The position numbers and the translations under genes were made by a program. 64,000 bases of DNA from Agromyces sp. CF514. Its GTDB lineage: Bacteria > Actinomycetota > Actinomycetes > Actinomycetales > Microbacteriaceae. Where the stretch lies: NCBI RefSeq assembly GCF_900113185.1, contig NZ_FOZD01000001.1, positions 2,790,001-2,854,000 on the forward strand. The letters run 5' to 3'. The notes under the pieces are model-generated. The model was not told the origin of the DNA. It worked only from the letters and a program-made list of their open reading frames with translations, and made no database searches. Positions 1 through 8,873 of this stretch are shown one piece after another. The stretch's first letter is position 1. Each line of letters begins with the position of its first letter.

Positions 1-603
1 GTAGCCCTCCTCCTGCGTCGAGATGCCGAGCCATCCGAACATGACGTCGAGGGCGGCGGTGCTGAAGAACGTGACCGCGGCCGCGACGACGAACGCGGCG
101 CCGAACCCGATGGCCAGGAGCAGGTCGCGAAGCATCACCCAGACGAAGAACCCCTGCGGGTCGGGTTGTCCGCCGAGCCGGCGCATCGCCACGCGCATCG
201 AGCCGATCGCACCGATCGCTGCGGTGACGAGACCGATCAGCGCGATCGCACCGGCGATGCTCAGCGTGACGGGCTGCACGAGGTCGTCGGGATCGATGAG
301 GGCGCCCTCGCCGACGAGTCCCGGGATCGCGTGCTCGACGGTCGCGACGAGCGCATCCATCGCGTCGGGATTCCCGGCGAGCCAGATCCCGGCTATCGCG
401 AAGCCGAGGAAGACGCCTGCGAAGACCGAGAACAGCGTGCGGTAGGTGACGCTGTCGGCGAGCACGGCGCCGTGGTAGCGCAGGTACAGCATGTAGGCGC
501 GTACCGGCTTGCGCGCCGTCGCCCACTCGATCGCCCCGCGCACGCGGGCCATGAACCCGGTCGTCGCCGGCATCCGCTCCGGCTCGGAGTCTGCACCACC
601 CAT
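1..603 (-). CDS. YihY/BrkB-family membrane protein, C-terminus cut by window edge
   Basis: The frame starts at ATG 603 and is still open at base 1, so 201 N-terminal residues are visible. After a hydrophilic N-terminus comes the Y-L-R-Y-H-G-A-x-x-A-D-S-V-T-Y-R-T-L-F pattern, which in YihY (formerly 'RNase BN') proteins opens the membrane domain. At least three membrane segments follow (about residues 60-80, 115-135 and 165-190), with a basic stretch containing R-V-A-M-R-R-L between the second and third. The family consists of inner-membrane proteins of unclear role; the old RNase label is not supported. The missing C-terminus would hold the remaining helices. The family call is fairly sure; function is unknown. 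Confidence 0.8.
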   Translation of the reverse strand, partial: MGGADSEPERMPATTGFMARVRGAIEWATARKPVRAYMLYLRYHGAVLADSVTYRTLFSVFAGVFLGFAIAGIWLAGNPDAMDALVATVEHAIPGLVGEGALIDPDDLVQPVTLSIAGAIALIGLVTAAIGAIGSMRVAMRRLGGQPDPQGFFVWVMLRDLLLAIGFGAAFVVAAAVTFFSTAALDVMFGWLGISTQEEGY

Positions 604-768
604 GCGGTCAGGCTATCGAGCGCGGATGCCGCGGCGCAGGCGGTTGACGTCGGGCGCGCCGGGTGCTCGTCGAACCGCGGCGGGGCCGACGCGCGCGCGA
701 CCCGTCGCCGGAGACGCCGATGGCGTCCGAGCCGCAGCTCGGACGCCATCGCGCGGATCAGCGGGCGG

Positions 769-1704
769 TCAGTACCAGCCCTGCGACTCCGAGGTGTTCC
801 AGGCACCGCAGGCGCTGCCGTAGCGGCCGGCGATGTAGCCGAGGCCCCACGAGATCTGCGTGGCGGGGTTGGTGGCCCAGTCGGCACCGGCCGACGACAT
901 CTTGCTGCCGGGCAGAGCCTGCGGGATGCCGTAGGCGCCGCTCGGGTTGGAGGCGTAGACGTTCCAGCCCGACTCCTTGTTCCAGAGCGCGACGAGGCAG
1001 CCGAACTGGTCTTCGCCCCAGCCGTAGCGGGAGGCCATCATGTCGCGCGCGATTGCCTGGGCCTCGCTCGGGTTCGCGGGGGCGCTCGGAGTCCCGCCGC
1101 CGGTGGAGCCCGACGAGGCGCTGTCATCGGCGGCCGCTTCGGCGGCGGCTGCGGCCTCGGCCTCGGCCTTCGCCTTGGCGGCGGCTGCGGCGGCGGCCTT
1201 CTCGGCGGCCACGCGGTCTGCTTCGGCGACGGCCTTGACGACCTGATCGGTCTGGCTCTTCGTCGTGTCGACCAGCTCGAACACCTTGCTCGGGCTGAGG
1301 CGCTCGTACGAGTCGAGCGCGGCGACGGTCGTGGCGAGCGCAGAGGCGTCGGCCTTGCCGGCGGCCGAGGCGATGGCCTTGGTCGCGACGGTGAGGGTGT
1401 CCTCGGCCTGCTTCGCCGCGCGGACGTCGAGCACGGCACCGTGGTCGACGGCGAGGCCCTGTCGCGAGTCCCGCTCGGCGGCGAGCGAGAGGGCGGCCGT
1501 CTCCTCGACGCGCTGCGCCTTCGCGGTCGCCTCGCCCTGCACGGCGTAGCCGCTGCCGACGAGGGCACCGACGGCGACGATGGCGCCTGCGGTGATGAGC
1601 GGGGCCTTGAACCGGCGGACGGTCCCTGCTGCACGTCGACCGCTGCGCTTGGCCTCGGTCTCGACGATCTGGGTGTTTTCGGGGGAAGGAGTCTGGTTCT
1701 GCAT
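769..1704 (-). CDS. Secreted/membrane-anchored lytic-transglycosylase-like protein
   Basis: 311 aa from ATG 1704; a further in-frame start lies at 1767, but the shorter form begins with a normal hydrophilic cytoplasmic tail. Residues about 35-60 form one membrane/signal segment. Residues about 65-215 are an Ala/Glu/Lys-rich stretch likely to be coiled coil. After a Ser/Gly linker, the last about 95 residues match the aggregation-promoting-factor C-terminal-like domain (goose-lysozyme-like transglycosylase fold): W-N-K-E-S-G-W holds the probable catalytic Glu, followed by G-A-Y-G-I-P-Q-A and W-G-L-G-Y-I. It probably cleaves peptidoglycan outside the cell during growth, as related Rpf-like proteins do. 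That role is inferred from the fold. Confidence 0.82.
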   Translation of the reverse strand: MQNQTPSPENTQIVETEAKRSGRRAAGTVRRFKAPLITAGAIVAVGALVGSGYAVQGEATAKAQRVEETAALSLAAERDSRQGLAVDHGAVLDVRAAKQAEDTLTVATKAIASAAGKADASALATTVAALDSYERLSPSKVFELVDTTKSQTDQVVKAVAEADRVAAEKAAAAAAAKAKAEAEAAAAAEAAADDSASSGSTGGGTPSAPANPSEAQAIARDMMASRYGWGEDQFGCLVALWNKESGWNVYASNPSGAYGIPQALPGSKMSSAGADWATNPATQISWGLGYIAGRYGSACGAWNTSESQGWY

Positions 1705-1843
1705 GTCTTTCACACGGGCGGAACGTCGCACCGGGGGGGCGCTTCGAACCTGTACTCGGCGTTCCACGGTCGCGGAGGCGGCCGGGCGAAGTCGCCAGTC
1801 TGCCGAGAGGTTCTGAACAACCCCTCACTTCTTCCTGTGAATG

Positions 1844-1873
1844 TCATCAGAGGTATTGACGAAACCTCAATGA
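1844..1873 (-). terminator. Hairpin directly after the antiporter stop codon
   Basis: TCATCAGAGGT (1844-1854) pairs with ACCTCAATGA (1864-1873), with one bulge and a 9-nt loop. It begins at the base after the antiporter stop codon. There is no strong T-tract, so it may be a weak terminator or part of the leader of the transglycosylase gene downstream. Confidence 0.4.
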
Positions 1874-3715
1874 TCACGTTTTGGAAACATCGCCTGATGG
1901 AAGGCGCAATTCGAGGCTGATCTGCACGGCGTCCAACGTCTGCAGGGCCTCGGTGAGCGCCGTCGAGCTGAATCGACCCTCATCGCGCTGACGCGAGAGT
2001 TCCGCGCGCTGCTCGTCGATCGCGCGCAACCGAGACCGCAGACGCAGACCGCGCGCCGTGCGCGCCCTCGCGTCCTCGGCACGGTCAGCGCCCGCGTCGT
2101 CCACGGCGACGGATGCCTCGGCGGGGGTCGTTCCGGCAGGCGCGAGCGCCTCCTCGGCGGTGGCTTCCGCGGTTGCGTCCGAGGCGCGTCCGGCGGCCTC
2201 CTGTGCGGCGGTCTCGGCCGCCACCCGCCGTGCGATGTCGCGCAGCAGGTCGTCGATCTCCTCGCGGTCGGCGTCGGCGGCCGCTCGGTCGAAGAGCGCG
2301 GGCTTGACCCAGCGCACGAGCATCGGCAGCGTGCTGCCCTGCACGATGAGCGAGGCGGCGGCCACCACGAACGCCACGAACACGAGCAGCGACCGCTCGG
2401 GCGTCGCCGAGGGCAGCGTCTGCGCGGCCGCGAGGGTCACGGCGCCGCGCATGCCCGCCCAGACGATGACGCTCCCCTCGCGCCACCCGAGCGGTTCGGC
2501 CGTGAAGTAGTCGATGTCGGCGACCTTGCGTCGGATCCTCGTACGGAACATCGCGAGCCGATCGGTGGACCGTCCGACGCCCCGGGTGCCGGCGCCCTGC
2601 ACGCCGGGCGACGAGGCCGGCTGCGGGATTCCCCCGGACTCGGACCCGGGCGGTTGCCGCCGGCCGACGCCGTCCAGCCGATGCTGCATGGCGGAGAGAC
2701 GTGCACGCACCTCCGCGCCGCGCCGCGCTCGACTCCGCTGCAGGCTCAGCGTCGACAGCACGTAGAGCGCGCGCACCGCGATCACCGCGAGCAGCGCGAA
2801 GCCGGCGATGAGGAGCCCGGAGGCGATACCGGAGCGCCCGCCCTGCACGTCGGCCACGATGGCCGACATCTCGAGACCCATCACGAGGAACACCGCGCCC
2901 TCGAGGATCAGTTCGACGGTGCGCCAGGCCTGCGTGTCCGATGCGCGGTGCTGCGGCGAGAGCCGCGTCAGCGCGCCGCGCCCGGTGACCAGGCCGGCGA
3001 CCACGGCCGCGACCAGGCCCGACGCGCCGAGCGCCTCGCTCGGCACCGCCGCGAGGAAGGGCACCGTGAACGAGATGACCGTGTTCGCGGTCGGGTCGAC
3101 GACGCGCTCGCGCACCCAGAGGTTCGCCTTGCCGACCACGTAGCCGATCGCGAGCGCCACGACCACGGCGAAGACGAAGTCGCCCAGCACGTCCCAGAAG
3201 GTGACGGATGCCCCGGCCGCGACGATCGCCGACCGCAGCAGCACGAGCGCGGTCGCATCGTTGAGCAGGCTCTCGCCCTCGAGCACCGTGACGATGCGCG
3301 GGCTCACCCCGATGCGCTTCACGATCGAGGTCGCGACCGCATCGGTCGGACTCACGATCGCACCGAGCGCGATGCCGGCCGCGAGCCCGATGCCGGGGAT
3401 CAGCCACACGAAGAGGAGTCCGAGCAGCACGGAGCTCACGACCACGAGTCCGACCGACAGCCCGCCGATGGCGCTGAACTCCCGGCGGAACTCCATCGCC
3501 GGCATCGAGACCGAGGCCGAGTAGAGCAGCGGCGGCAATACCCCCGCGAGGATCCACTCGGGGTCGATCTCGACGTCGGGCACGAACGGCAGCAGGCTCG
3601 CGAACAGGCCGACGATCACGAGCAGCAGCGGTGCGGCGACCCCGAGCCGCGGGCCGAACACGGCGGCGGCCGCGATGCCGAGCAGTCCGAGCACGGCCAC
3701 GATGAGCAGTTCCAC
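1874..3715 (-). CDS. CPA1-family Na+/H+ antiporter
   Basis: 613 aa from GTG 3715, chosen because GGAGGGAGG lies about 7 nt upstream and the protein then opens directly with a hydrophobic helix. About twelve membrane segments cover residues 1-430. [11 protein letters not shown] and [13 protein letters not shown] are the ion-binding signatures of NhaP/NHE-type exchangers, with the key Asp in each. [13 protein letters not shown] is the conserved late helix. Residues about 320-400 form a hydrophilic loop inside the membrane domain, and the last 110 residues are a charged Ala/Glu/Arg-rich cytoplasmic tail. It is expected to exchange cytoplasmic Na+ for H+ in pH and salt homeostasis; the exact ion is not readable. 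Confidence 0.9.
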   Translation of the reverse strand: MELLIVAVLGLLGIAAAAVFGPRLGVAAPLLLVIVGLFASLLPFVPDVEIDPEWILAGVLPPLLYSASVSMPAMEFRREFSAIGGLSVGLVVVSSVLLGLLFVWLIPGIGLAAGIALGAIVSPTDAVATSIVKRIGVSPRIVTVLEGESLLNDATALVLLRSAIVAAGASVTFWDVLGDFVFAVVVALAIGYVVGKANLWVRERVVDPTANTVISFTVPFLAAVPSEALGASGLVAAVVAGLVTGRGALTRLSPQHRASDTQAWRTVELILEGAVFLVMGLEMSAIVADVQGGRSGIASGLLIAGFALLAVIAVRALYVLSTLSLQRSRARRGAEVRARLSAMQHRLDGVGRRQPPGSESGGIPQPASSPGVQGAGTRGVGRSTDRLAMFRTRIRRKVADIDYFTAEPLGWREGSVIVWAGMRGAVTLAAAQTLPSATPERSLLVFVAFVVAAASLIVQGSTLPMLVRWVKPALFDRAAADADREEIDDLLRDIARRVAAETAAQEAAGRASDATAEATAEEALAPAGTTPAEASVAVDDAGADRAEDARARTARGLRLRSRLRAIDEQRAELSRQRDEGRFSSTALTEALQTLDAVQISLELRLPSGDVSKT

Positions 3716-4007
3716 GGGCCCTCCCTCCACAGCGCCGGCCCGATCCACCGCGCCGGTCCGACCCACCGCGCCGGCCCGATGCGAGGTCCGACACGCGACG
3801 CTGGGGAAAGTCTGGCGCACGGTCGGCGACCTGTCACGACCAGTCGGCCGCGTGCCCGCACTCGCTCACAGCGAAGTCACAGCGTGCAGGCGCGACATCC
3901 GGAACAGCACGCGCGTCCCGATGGTTTTCTTCTATGTCGCGCTTCGCACCGCGACCACCGACCCAGCGGATGCCGCAGCCAGCGGTGCCCCATGAAGGAG
4001 GAACGAC

Positions 4008-4496
4008 ATGTCGAACGACTACCGCAGCACTCCCGAGGCGATCGCCCGCCTCACGCCGCTGCAGCGCAGCGTCACCCAGGGCGACGGCACCGAGCCGGCA
4101 TTCCGCAACGAGTACTGGGACAACCACGACGAGGGCATCTACGTCGACGTCGTGTCGGGCCAGCCGCTCTTCTCCTCGACCGACAAGTACGACAGCCGGT
4201 CGGGCTGGCCGAGCTTCACCAAGCCGCTCGACGCCACCGCCGTGACGGAGCATGTCGACCGCACGCTCTGGATGAAGCGCGTGGAGGTACGCTCGTCGGG
4301 TGCCGACAGCCACCTCGGCCACGTCTTCGACGACGGGCCCGCCGACGCCGGCGGACTCCGGTACTGCATGAACTCGGCGGCGCTGCGCTTCGTGCCCGTC
4401 GCCGAGCTCGAGGAGCAGGGCTACGGGGACTTCCTCAGCCTGTTCACGACGACGGATGGCGCGGCCGCGGCATCCGAGAAGGAGAACGCATCATGA
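4008..4496 (+). CDS. msrB: Peptide-methionine (R)-S-oxide reductase
   Basis: 162 aa from ATG 4008, with AAGGAGG 8 nt upstream. MsrB reduces the R epimer of methionine sulfoxide in proteins. The family core is complete: [36 protein letters not shown] and R-Y-C-M-N-S, the last carrying the catalytic Cys. The zinc-binding CxxC pairs of many MsrB proteins are absent, so this is the zinc-free form. Its stop overlaps the msrA start as ATGA, so the two stereospecific reductases are translationally coupled. Confidence 0.96.
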   Translation: MSNDYRSTPEAIARLTPLQRSVTQGDGTEPAFRNEYWDNHDEGIYVDVVSGQPLFSSTDKYDSRSGWPSFTKPLDATAVTEHVDRTLWMKRVEVRSSGADSHLGHVFDDGPADAGGLRYCMNSAALRFVPVAELEEQGYGDFLSLFTTTDGAAAASEKENAS

Positions 4497-5011
4497 CGAA
4501 CACCGAGACCGCGATCCTCGCCGGCGGCTGTTTCTGGGGCATGCAGGACCTGATCCGCAAGCGCCCGGGCATCGAGTCCACGCGCGTCGGATACACGGGC
4601 GGCACGAACGCCGAGCCGACGTACCGCAACCACCCGGGCCACGCCGAGGCGATCGAGATCGTCTACGACCCGACCGTGACGAGCTACCGCGAGCTGCTGG
4701 AGTTCTTCTTCCAGGTGCACGACCCGTCGACCCTGAACCGTCAGGGCAACGACATCGGCACGAGCTACCGGTCGGCGATCTTCCCGCAGAGCCTCGAGCA
4801 GCAGGAGGTCGCGCTCGACACGATCGCCGATGTCGACGCGTCGGGCCTCTGGCCGGCGAAGGTCGTCACCACGATCGAGGAGGCCGCCCCGTTCTGGGAG
4901 GCCGAGCCCGAGCACCAGGACTACCTCGAGAAGTACCCCAACGGCTACACGTGCCACTACGTGCGCCCGGGGTGGAAGCTGCCCAAGCGCGACGCCGAGA
5001 CCGTCGCGTAG
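4493..5011 (+). CDS. msrA: Peptide-methionine (S)-S-oxide reductase
   Basis: 172 aa; ATG 4493 overlaps the msrB stop, with AAGGAG about 9 nt upstream. MsrA reduces the S epimer of methionine sulfoxide. The catalytic signature G-G-C-F-W-G-M sits at residues 11-17, followed by [20 protein letters not shown] and G-T-S-Y-R-S. No obvious C-terminal resolving Cys pair is seen beyond Y-T-C-H-Y-V. Length is typical. A strong hairpin at 5026-5061 ends the two-gene operon. Confidence 0.96.
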   Translation: MTNTETAILAGGCFWGMQDLIRKRPGIESTRVGYTGGTNAEPTYRNHPGHAEAIEIVYDPTVTSYRELLEFFFQVHDPSTLNRQGNDIGTSYRSAIFPQSLEQQEVALDTIADVDASGLWPAKVVTTIEEAAPFWEAEPEHQDYLEKYPNGYTCHYVRPGWKLPKRDAETVA

Positions 5012-5025
5012 CGCCTGATCCGAGC

Positions 5026-5061
5026 GGATGCCCCGTCGAACCCCGGTTCGGCGGGGCATCC
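5026..5061 (+). terminator. Terminator-like hairpin after msrBA
   Basis: GGATGCCCCG (5026-5035) pairs perfectly with CGGGGCATCC (5052-5061) around a 16-nt loop that itself holds CCCCGG. It lies 15 nt after the msrA stop. The stem incorporates the abundant GGATGCC octamer. No long T-tract follows. Confidence 0.65.
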
Positions 5062-5113
5062 GTCATCTCCGCGTGGTGCCGACGCGCAGCTTCGCGAACG
5101 TAGGCTTGAGGTC

Positions 5114-5674
5114 ATGGCCGTGCCCGATCCGAATCCCCTCGCAGACTCCCTGCCGACGGATGCCGCGCCGCCGACCCTCCTCGAGGCGAACGCCGAGGCC
5201 TTCAAGGCCGCGTTCCGCGACCACCCCGCCGGTGTGGCGCTCATCACGGCGATGACCCCGCTCGGACCCGTCGGGCTCACGGCCTCGAGCGTAGCCTCGG
5301 TGTCGGCCGAGCCTGCGGCGCTCTCGTTCTCGGTCACGCGCGCCACGGGTTCCGCCGGCGGCCTGCTCGCCGCGGAGGCCGTCGTCGTGCACCTGCTCTC
5401 GGCCGAGCAGGTCGAGGTCGCGCGCGCCTTCGCCCGCTCGGGCGCACCCCGCTTCACGCCCGACCAGGGCTGGTCGTCGCTGCCCACGGGCGAGCCGTGG
5501 CTCGCCGCCGCGCCCGTGGCGCTCCGCGCGCGCATCGCGCACACCCTGCCGGTCGGCGGCTCGGCCCTCGTCGTGGCCGAGGTGCTCGACGTGCACCTCG
5601 GCGAGCGTTCGCCGTCGCTCGTCTACCGCGACCGTCGCTTCCACGTGCTCCACGACGATTCGCCGCAGGCGTGA
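5114..5674 (+). CDS. Flavin reductase domain protein
   Basis: 186 aa. The start has no ribosome binding site, but TAGGCT lies 7 nt before ATG 5114, the leaderless pattern of this genome. The split-barrel flavin reductase-like core is visible: H-P-A-G-V-A-L-I-T-A, G-P-V-G-L-T-A-S-S-V-A-S-V-S, P-A-A-L-S-F-S-V, and late V-Y-R-D-R-R-F-H-V-L. Such proteins reduce FMN with NAD(P)H to feed a monooxygenase, or bind flavin. No monooxygenase is adjacent, so the partner is unknown. Confidence 0.85.
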   Translation: MAVPDPNPLADSLPTDAAPPTLLEANAEAFKAAFRDHPAGVALITAMTPLGPVGLTASSVASVSAEPAALSFSVTRATGSAGGLLAAEAVVVHLLSAEQVEVARAFARSGAPRFTPDQGWSSLPTGEPWLAAAPVALRARIAHTLPVGGSALVVAEVLDVHLGERSPSLVYRDRRFHVLHDDSPQA

Positions 5675-5823
5675 TGACCGAGCCGACTCCCCCGCGACGC
5701 AGGCGGCGTCGCCGCCGGCCCGTCTCGGTCGCGCTGCTGTCCGTGCAGCTTCGCCGCTACGGGCTGGTCGCCATCATCGCGCTGACGGCGATCGGCACGC
5801 TCATCGCGGCCCTGCTCAGCTGA
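5674..5823 (+). CDS. Small single-pass membrane protein
   Basis: 49 aa. ATG 5674 shares one base with the flavin reductase stop, suggesting coupling. The N-terminus is highly basic (a run of eight Arg at about residues 8-15), followed by one membrane helix at about residues 28-47, giving a probable N-in topology. Its last 8 bases overlap the convergent ferritin-like gene. No family is recognised; expression is inferred from the coupling. Confidence 0.55.
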   Translation: MTEPTPPRRRRRRRRPVSVALLSVQLRRYGLVAIIALTAIGTLIAALLS

Positions 5824-6607
5824 CGCCGAGGCGGTCGAGCGCGTCCTGCACGATCGTCAGGTCGGCGAGCCCCGGCATGCCGCTGATGCTGTCGTCGACC
5901 TTGCGAGCCGCACGACGGCCCTCTGGGCCGCTCATGAGGTGCGTCATGACGTGCCGCACGTCGTCCTCGGTCGAGATGCTCGACCCGACGGGCGCCCAGA
6001 ACCGGCTGAGCGCGAACCGCGTCACCTTCTGCGCCTTCGTGCTCGCCGCGAGCCGTTCACGCGCCTGAGACGTGTAGAACGCGACATGCCTGGCCTCCTG
6101 CTTGGCGATACGCCGCAGGAGTTCCGCGAGCACGGGATGCTCCTCGAGTTCGGCCATGCGCTGATAGGCGGTGATCGCCGACCACTCGTTGGCCGCACCC
6201 CACGACATGTGCACCGCGACGAAGTCCTGGCCGACGAGGCCTCCGAGCACGGACTGCTTGATGGGGTCGAGGCGGTCCTTCCAGCCGAGCTTCATGCGGT
6301 TGGCCTTCAGGGCGTCGTAGTCGACCGTGATGTCGTGCACCGCGAGCACGGCGGCGAGCGCCTCGCCGTGCCAGAACTCCTCGCGGTTCCACATCGTCAT
6401 GAAAGCGCTCACGTCGGCCTCGCGGTGCGACGGCGTCGTCAGCAGGTCGCGCGTGTAGCAGACGGTGTGGTACTCGACGTCGGCCATGTACCGAAGGGTC
6501 CGCAGCGACGATTCGGGCAACGGATCGTCGCGGAACACCTCGAGGTCGAGATCGCCCCAGGCCACGCTCACGGACGTCGCGGTGTAGCGGTCGATGTCGA
6601 AGGCCAT
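5816..6607 (-). CDS. Ferritin-like diiron protein (acyl-ACP-desaturase/AurF-like fold)
   Basis: 263 aa from ATG 6607, with AAGGGAG about 9 nt upstream. Helices carry a plausible diiron set: Glu in V-E-Y-H-T (about residue 46), E-E-F-W-H-G-E (about 77-83), Glu in A-N-E-W (about 140), and E-A-R-H-V-A-F-Y (about 167-174). The paired ExxH motifs are those of soluble ferritin-like oxygenases and desaturases. Substrate is unknown. A diverged paralogue lies directly upstream in the same direction. The C-terminal 60 residues look like a short helical tail with a G-M-P-G-L motif shared by both copies. Confidence 0.75.
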   Translation of the reverse strand: MAFDIDRYTATSVSVAWGDLDLEVFRDDPLPESSLRTLRYMADVEYHTVCYTRDLLTTPSHREADVSAFMTMWNREEFWHGEALAAVLAVHDITVDYDALKANRMKLGWKDRLDPIKQSVLGGLVGQDFVAVHMSWGAANEWSAITAYQRMAELEEHPVLAELLRRIAKQEARHVAFYTSQARERLAASTKAQKVTRFALSRFWAPVGSSISTEDDVRHVMTHLMSGPEGRRAARKVDDSISGMPGLADLTIVQDALDRLGVS

Positions 6608-6628
6608 GCGGAGCGCTCCCTTCCCTCG

Positions 6629-7462
6629 TCAGGACCCGAGGCGGCGCAGGACCGCGGTCGCGGTGCGCTCGTCGATGCCGGGAAGCGAGCGGATGCCGCG
6701 GACGAGCGAGGCGCGCGCGTCGCCGTCGGGCAGGGCGAACCGGGCGAACGCCCGCCGCTCGTCGACGCCGACGACCGCCGCGCCGAGCGGCCACGCGGAC
6801 CGGGCGAGCTCACGACGGGCGAGCCGGGCCGCGCGGACCGACGAGCCGAGCCGCAGAGCGCATTCGCCCTCGAAGAAGGCCGTGTGCCTGGACTTGATGT
6901 CGCGGATGCGGGCGACCGCGTCGGCGAGGGCGGGGTTCGGGCGCACGACGTCGTTCGCAGCGGCGGGCGCCGCGGCGATCGCCCCCAGCCGCGCGTATGC
7001 GAGGTCGAGCACGAGGTCGTCGACGTAGCCGAGCGCGAGATGCGCACCGATCACGTCGAAGCCCTGCGCGAAGCCGGCCAGCGCCCGACGGATCGGCCCG
7101 CGGCCGGTGGAGCCCCGGCGGGCCGGCGCAGCGGATGCCGCGGCGCGGGCGTGCGCCGCGGCATCCGTCGACCCGTGACCGCCGGTCGCATCTGCGATCG
7201 CCAGCATCGCGTCGGCGATCCAGTACTTCTCGTACGCCCACGACACGAGGAACGCCGTGACCCTGGCGTCCTTGTGCGTCGGCGTCACGAGCACGTTGCG
7301 CAGGTGCTCCATCGTGGCGCCCTCGAGCGCCGCGAGGATCGCGACCACCCGGTGCACCTCGGGTGCGAGGCCCGCGGCCGCCGCCGCCTCGAGGTCGAGC
7401 CCGTCGCGCAGGCTCCCCTGCGCGGTGCGTGCGAAACCCCGGACGTCGAACGGCGCGGACAC
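6629..7462 (-). CDS. Ferritin-like paralogue with degraded diiron ligands
   Basis: 277 aa from GTG 7462, three bases after the stop of the SHOCT gene, so probably coupled. It aligns with the next gene along its length: T-P-T-H-K-D-A-R-V-T-A-F matches T-P-S-H-R-E-A-D-V-S-A-F, R-H-T-A-F-F matches R-H-V-A-F-Y, and the C-terminal S-L-P-G matches S-G-M-P-G. Several metal ligands have changed: the E-E-F-W-H position reads E-K-Y-W-I (His lost), the third helix Glu is Asp, and E-A-R-H reads K-S-R-H. A metal-poor partner or structural subunit is inferred. An Ala-rich insertion sits at about residues 95-125. Confidence 0.65.
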   Translation of the reverse strand: MSAPFDVRGFARTAQGSLRDGLDLEAAAAAGLAPEVHRVVAILAALEGATMEHLRNVLVTPTHKDARVTAFLVSWAYEKYWIADAMLAIADATGGHGSTDAAAHARAAASAAPARRGSTGRGPIRRALAGFAQGFDVIGAHLALGYVDDLVLDLAYARLGAIAAAPAAANDVVRPNPALADAVARIRDIKSRHTAFFEGECALRLGSSVRAARLARRELARSAWPLGAAVVGVDERRAFARFALPDGDARASLVRGIRSLPGIDERTATAVLRRLGS

Positions 7463-7465
7463 GGG

Positions 7466-7861
7466 TCAGTACTTCTCGCCGAGCGCCTTCGCCTTGATCG
7501 CGTCGAACTCGCCCGCGGTGATGATGCCCTGGTCACGCAGTGCTGCGGCCTTGGCGATCTCGTCGGACGGGTTCGCGAACGACACCTTGCGCACCTCGTC
7601 GTCGGAGTACTCGACGATGTCGGGCCGGGTGCCCGCCGAGCGCTCGGCCATGCCCTGCCCTCGCACGATGAGGTAGACGACGCCGGTGAGGAAGGGCAGG
7701 AAGACGAGCAGCACGATCCACAGCGCCTTCATCCACCCGCCGATGTCGCGCGACCTGAAGATGTCGACGGCGATGTAGATCAAGATGAACAGGTAGGCGA
7801 CGTAGGCGAAGATCCAGAAGCTGAACCAGATCCAGTCCCATACGGTGGCGAACATCCCCAT
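7466..7861 (-). CDS. PLDc_N and SHOCT domain membrane protein
   Basis: 131 aa. Two membrane helices (about residues 10-33 and 43-65) form a PLDc_N module: W-I-F-A-Y-V-A-Y-L-F, then the typical W-x-K-A-L-W-I-V-L-L-V-F-L-P-F-L-T-G-V-V-Y-L-I. The last 35 residues are a SHOCT motif (I-A-K-A-A-A-L-R-D-Q-G-I-I-T-A-G-E-F). Such proteins are common in actinobacteria and their role is unknown. AAGGG precedes the ATG. It heads a likely operon with the two ferritin-like genes downstream. Confidence 0.8.
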   Translation of the reverse strand: MGMFATVWDWIWFSFWIFAYVAYLFILIYIAVDIFRSRDIGGWMKALWIVLLVFLPFLTGVVYLIVRGQGMAERSAGTRPDIVEYSDDEVRKVSFANPSDEIAKAAALRDQGIITAGEFDAIKAKALGEKY

Positions 7862-7914
7862 TTGCGAGCCCTTTCGATCGGGACACGTACTCGGCCGTGC
7901 CTCTGGCGCTCAAC

Positions 7915-8784
7915 CTATCGCCGCCCGACCTGCCGCGGAAGAGGCGCGCGCGGAGCCCGCACGGCTCGTCGCGCCCGCGCACCCCAGCGGCCGTCGCGGT
8001 ACTCGACGTCGATCGGATGCTCGAATGCGGCGGTGACGTGCTCGCTCGTGATGACCTCTCGTGCATCGCCGCTCACGACTACGCGCCCGTGCGCGATGAG
8101 CAGGGCGTGCGTCGTCGTGCTCGGGAGCTCCTCGAGGTGGTGCGTGACGAGGATCGAGGCGACCTCGGGATGCGTCTGCTCGAGCAGGTCGATCGTCTCG
8201 AGGAGCTGCTCGCGGGCCGCGACGTCGAGACCGGTCGACGGCTCGTCGAGCAGCAGCACCCTCGGCTCCGAGACGAGCGCCCTCGCGATCAGCGTGCGGC
8301 CCCGCTCGCCCTGCGACAGCGTCGGCCAGACGGAGTCGGCCTTGCCGCCGAGGCCGAGCGTCTCGATGAGCGCGTCGGCACGGGCGGTCTCGTCGGCCGA
8401 AGCCCCCCAGCGCATGGCGGTCTCGATCGTGCCCGTCAACCCGGTGAGCACGACCTCGCGCACCGAGAGCGGCGAGCGCAGCGGATGCCTCGGGTTCACA
8501 TGCCCGATCTCACGTCGCAGCGCCTGCAGTTCGACGCGTCCGAGCCGACCGCCGAGCACCTCGACCGACCCCGACGTCGGGTGCGTCACCGCACCGCAGA
8601 ACCCGAGGATCGTGCTCTTGCCCGCGCCGTTCGGGCCGAGCAGCGCCCAGTGCTCCCCGGCCTCGACGGTGAGGCTCACCCGGTCGAGGATCGTACGGCC
8701 CTCGCGCACGAACACGACCTCGTCGAGGCGGAGCACGGGCGGTCGAAGGGCATCGTGGTACTGGTCGGAGGCTGCGCCGGTCAC
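7915..8784 (-). CDS. Stand-alone ABC transporter ATP-binding protein
   Basis: 289 aa from GTG 8784; TAGCAT lies 7 nt upstream, a leaderless start. Complete nucleotide-binding domain: Walker A G-P-N-G-A-G-K-S-T (about residues 55-63), signature L-S-Q-G-E-R-G, Walker B V-L-L-L-D-E-P-S-T-G-L-D and H-loop V-T-H-H-L-E-E-L. The pattern resembles the YlmA/ModF-like ATPases found without their own permease. No permease gene is adjacent, so transport partner and substrate are unknown; it may have a non-transport role. Confidence 0.85.
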   Translation of the reverse strand: MTGAASDQYHDALRPPVLRLDEVVFVREGRTILDRVSLTVEAGEHWALLGPNGAGKSTILGFCGAVTHPTSGSVEVLGGRLGRVELQALRREIGHVNPRHPLRSPLSVREVVLTGLTGTIETAMRWGASADETARADALIETLGLGGKADSVWPTLSQGERGRTLIARALVSEPRVLLLDEPSTGLDVAAREQLLETIDLLEQTHPEVASILVTHHLEELPSTTTHALLIAHGRVVVSGDAREVITSEHVTAAFEHPIDVEYRDGRWGARARRAVRAPRAPLPRQVGRR

Positions 8785-8873
8785 CCGTGCGATGCTACGG
8801 GACGCGCGGTCGCCGGGCGGGGCGACCGGCCTGCACCGCAGAACCGCCCCGCGCCGCCCGAGCGCTGCCCGAC

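Noticed and set aside
1705..1873. c-di-AMP riboswitch upstream of the transglycosylase-like gene
   Set aside because: Such riboswitches often precede this gene class, but the conserved core sequences could not be found here.
2654..4490. Very long plus-strand open frame opposite the antiporter and running into msrA
   Set aside because: Composition is Arg/His/Asp-rich antisense of real genes; only its last 172 codons are msrA.
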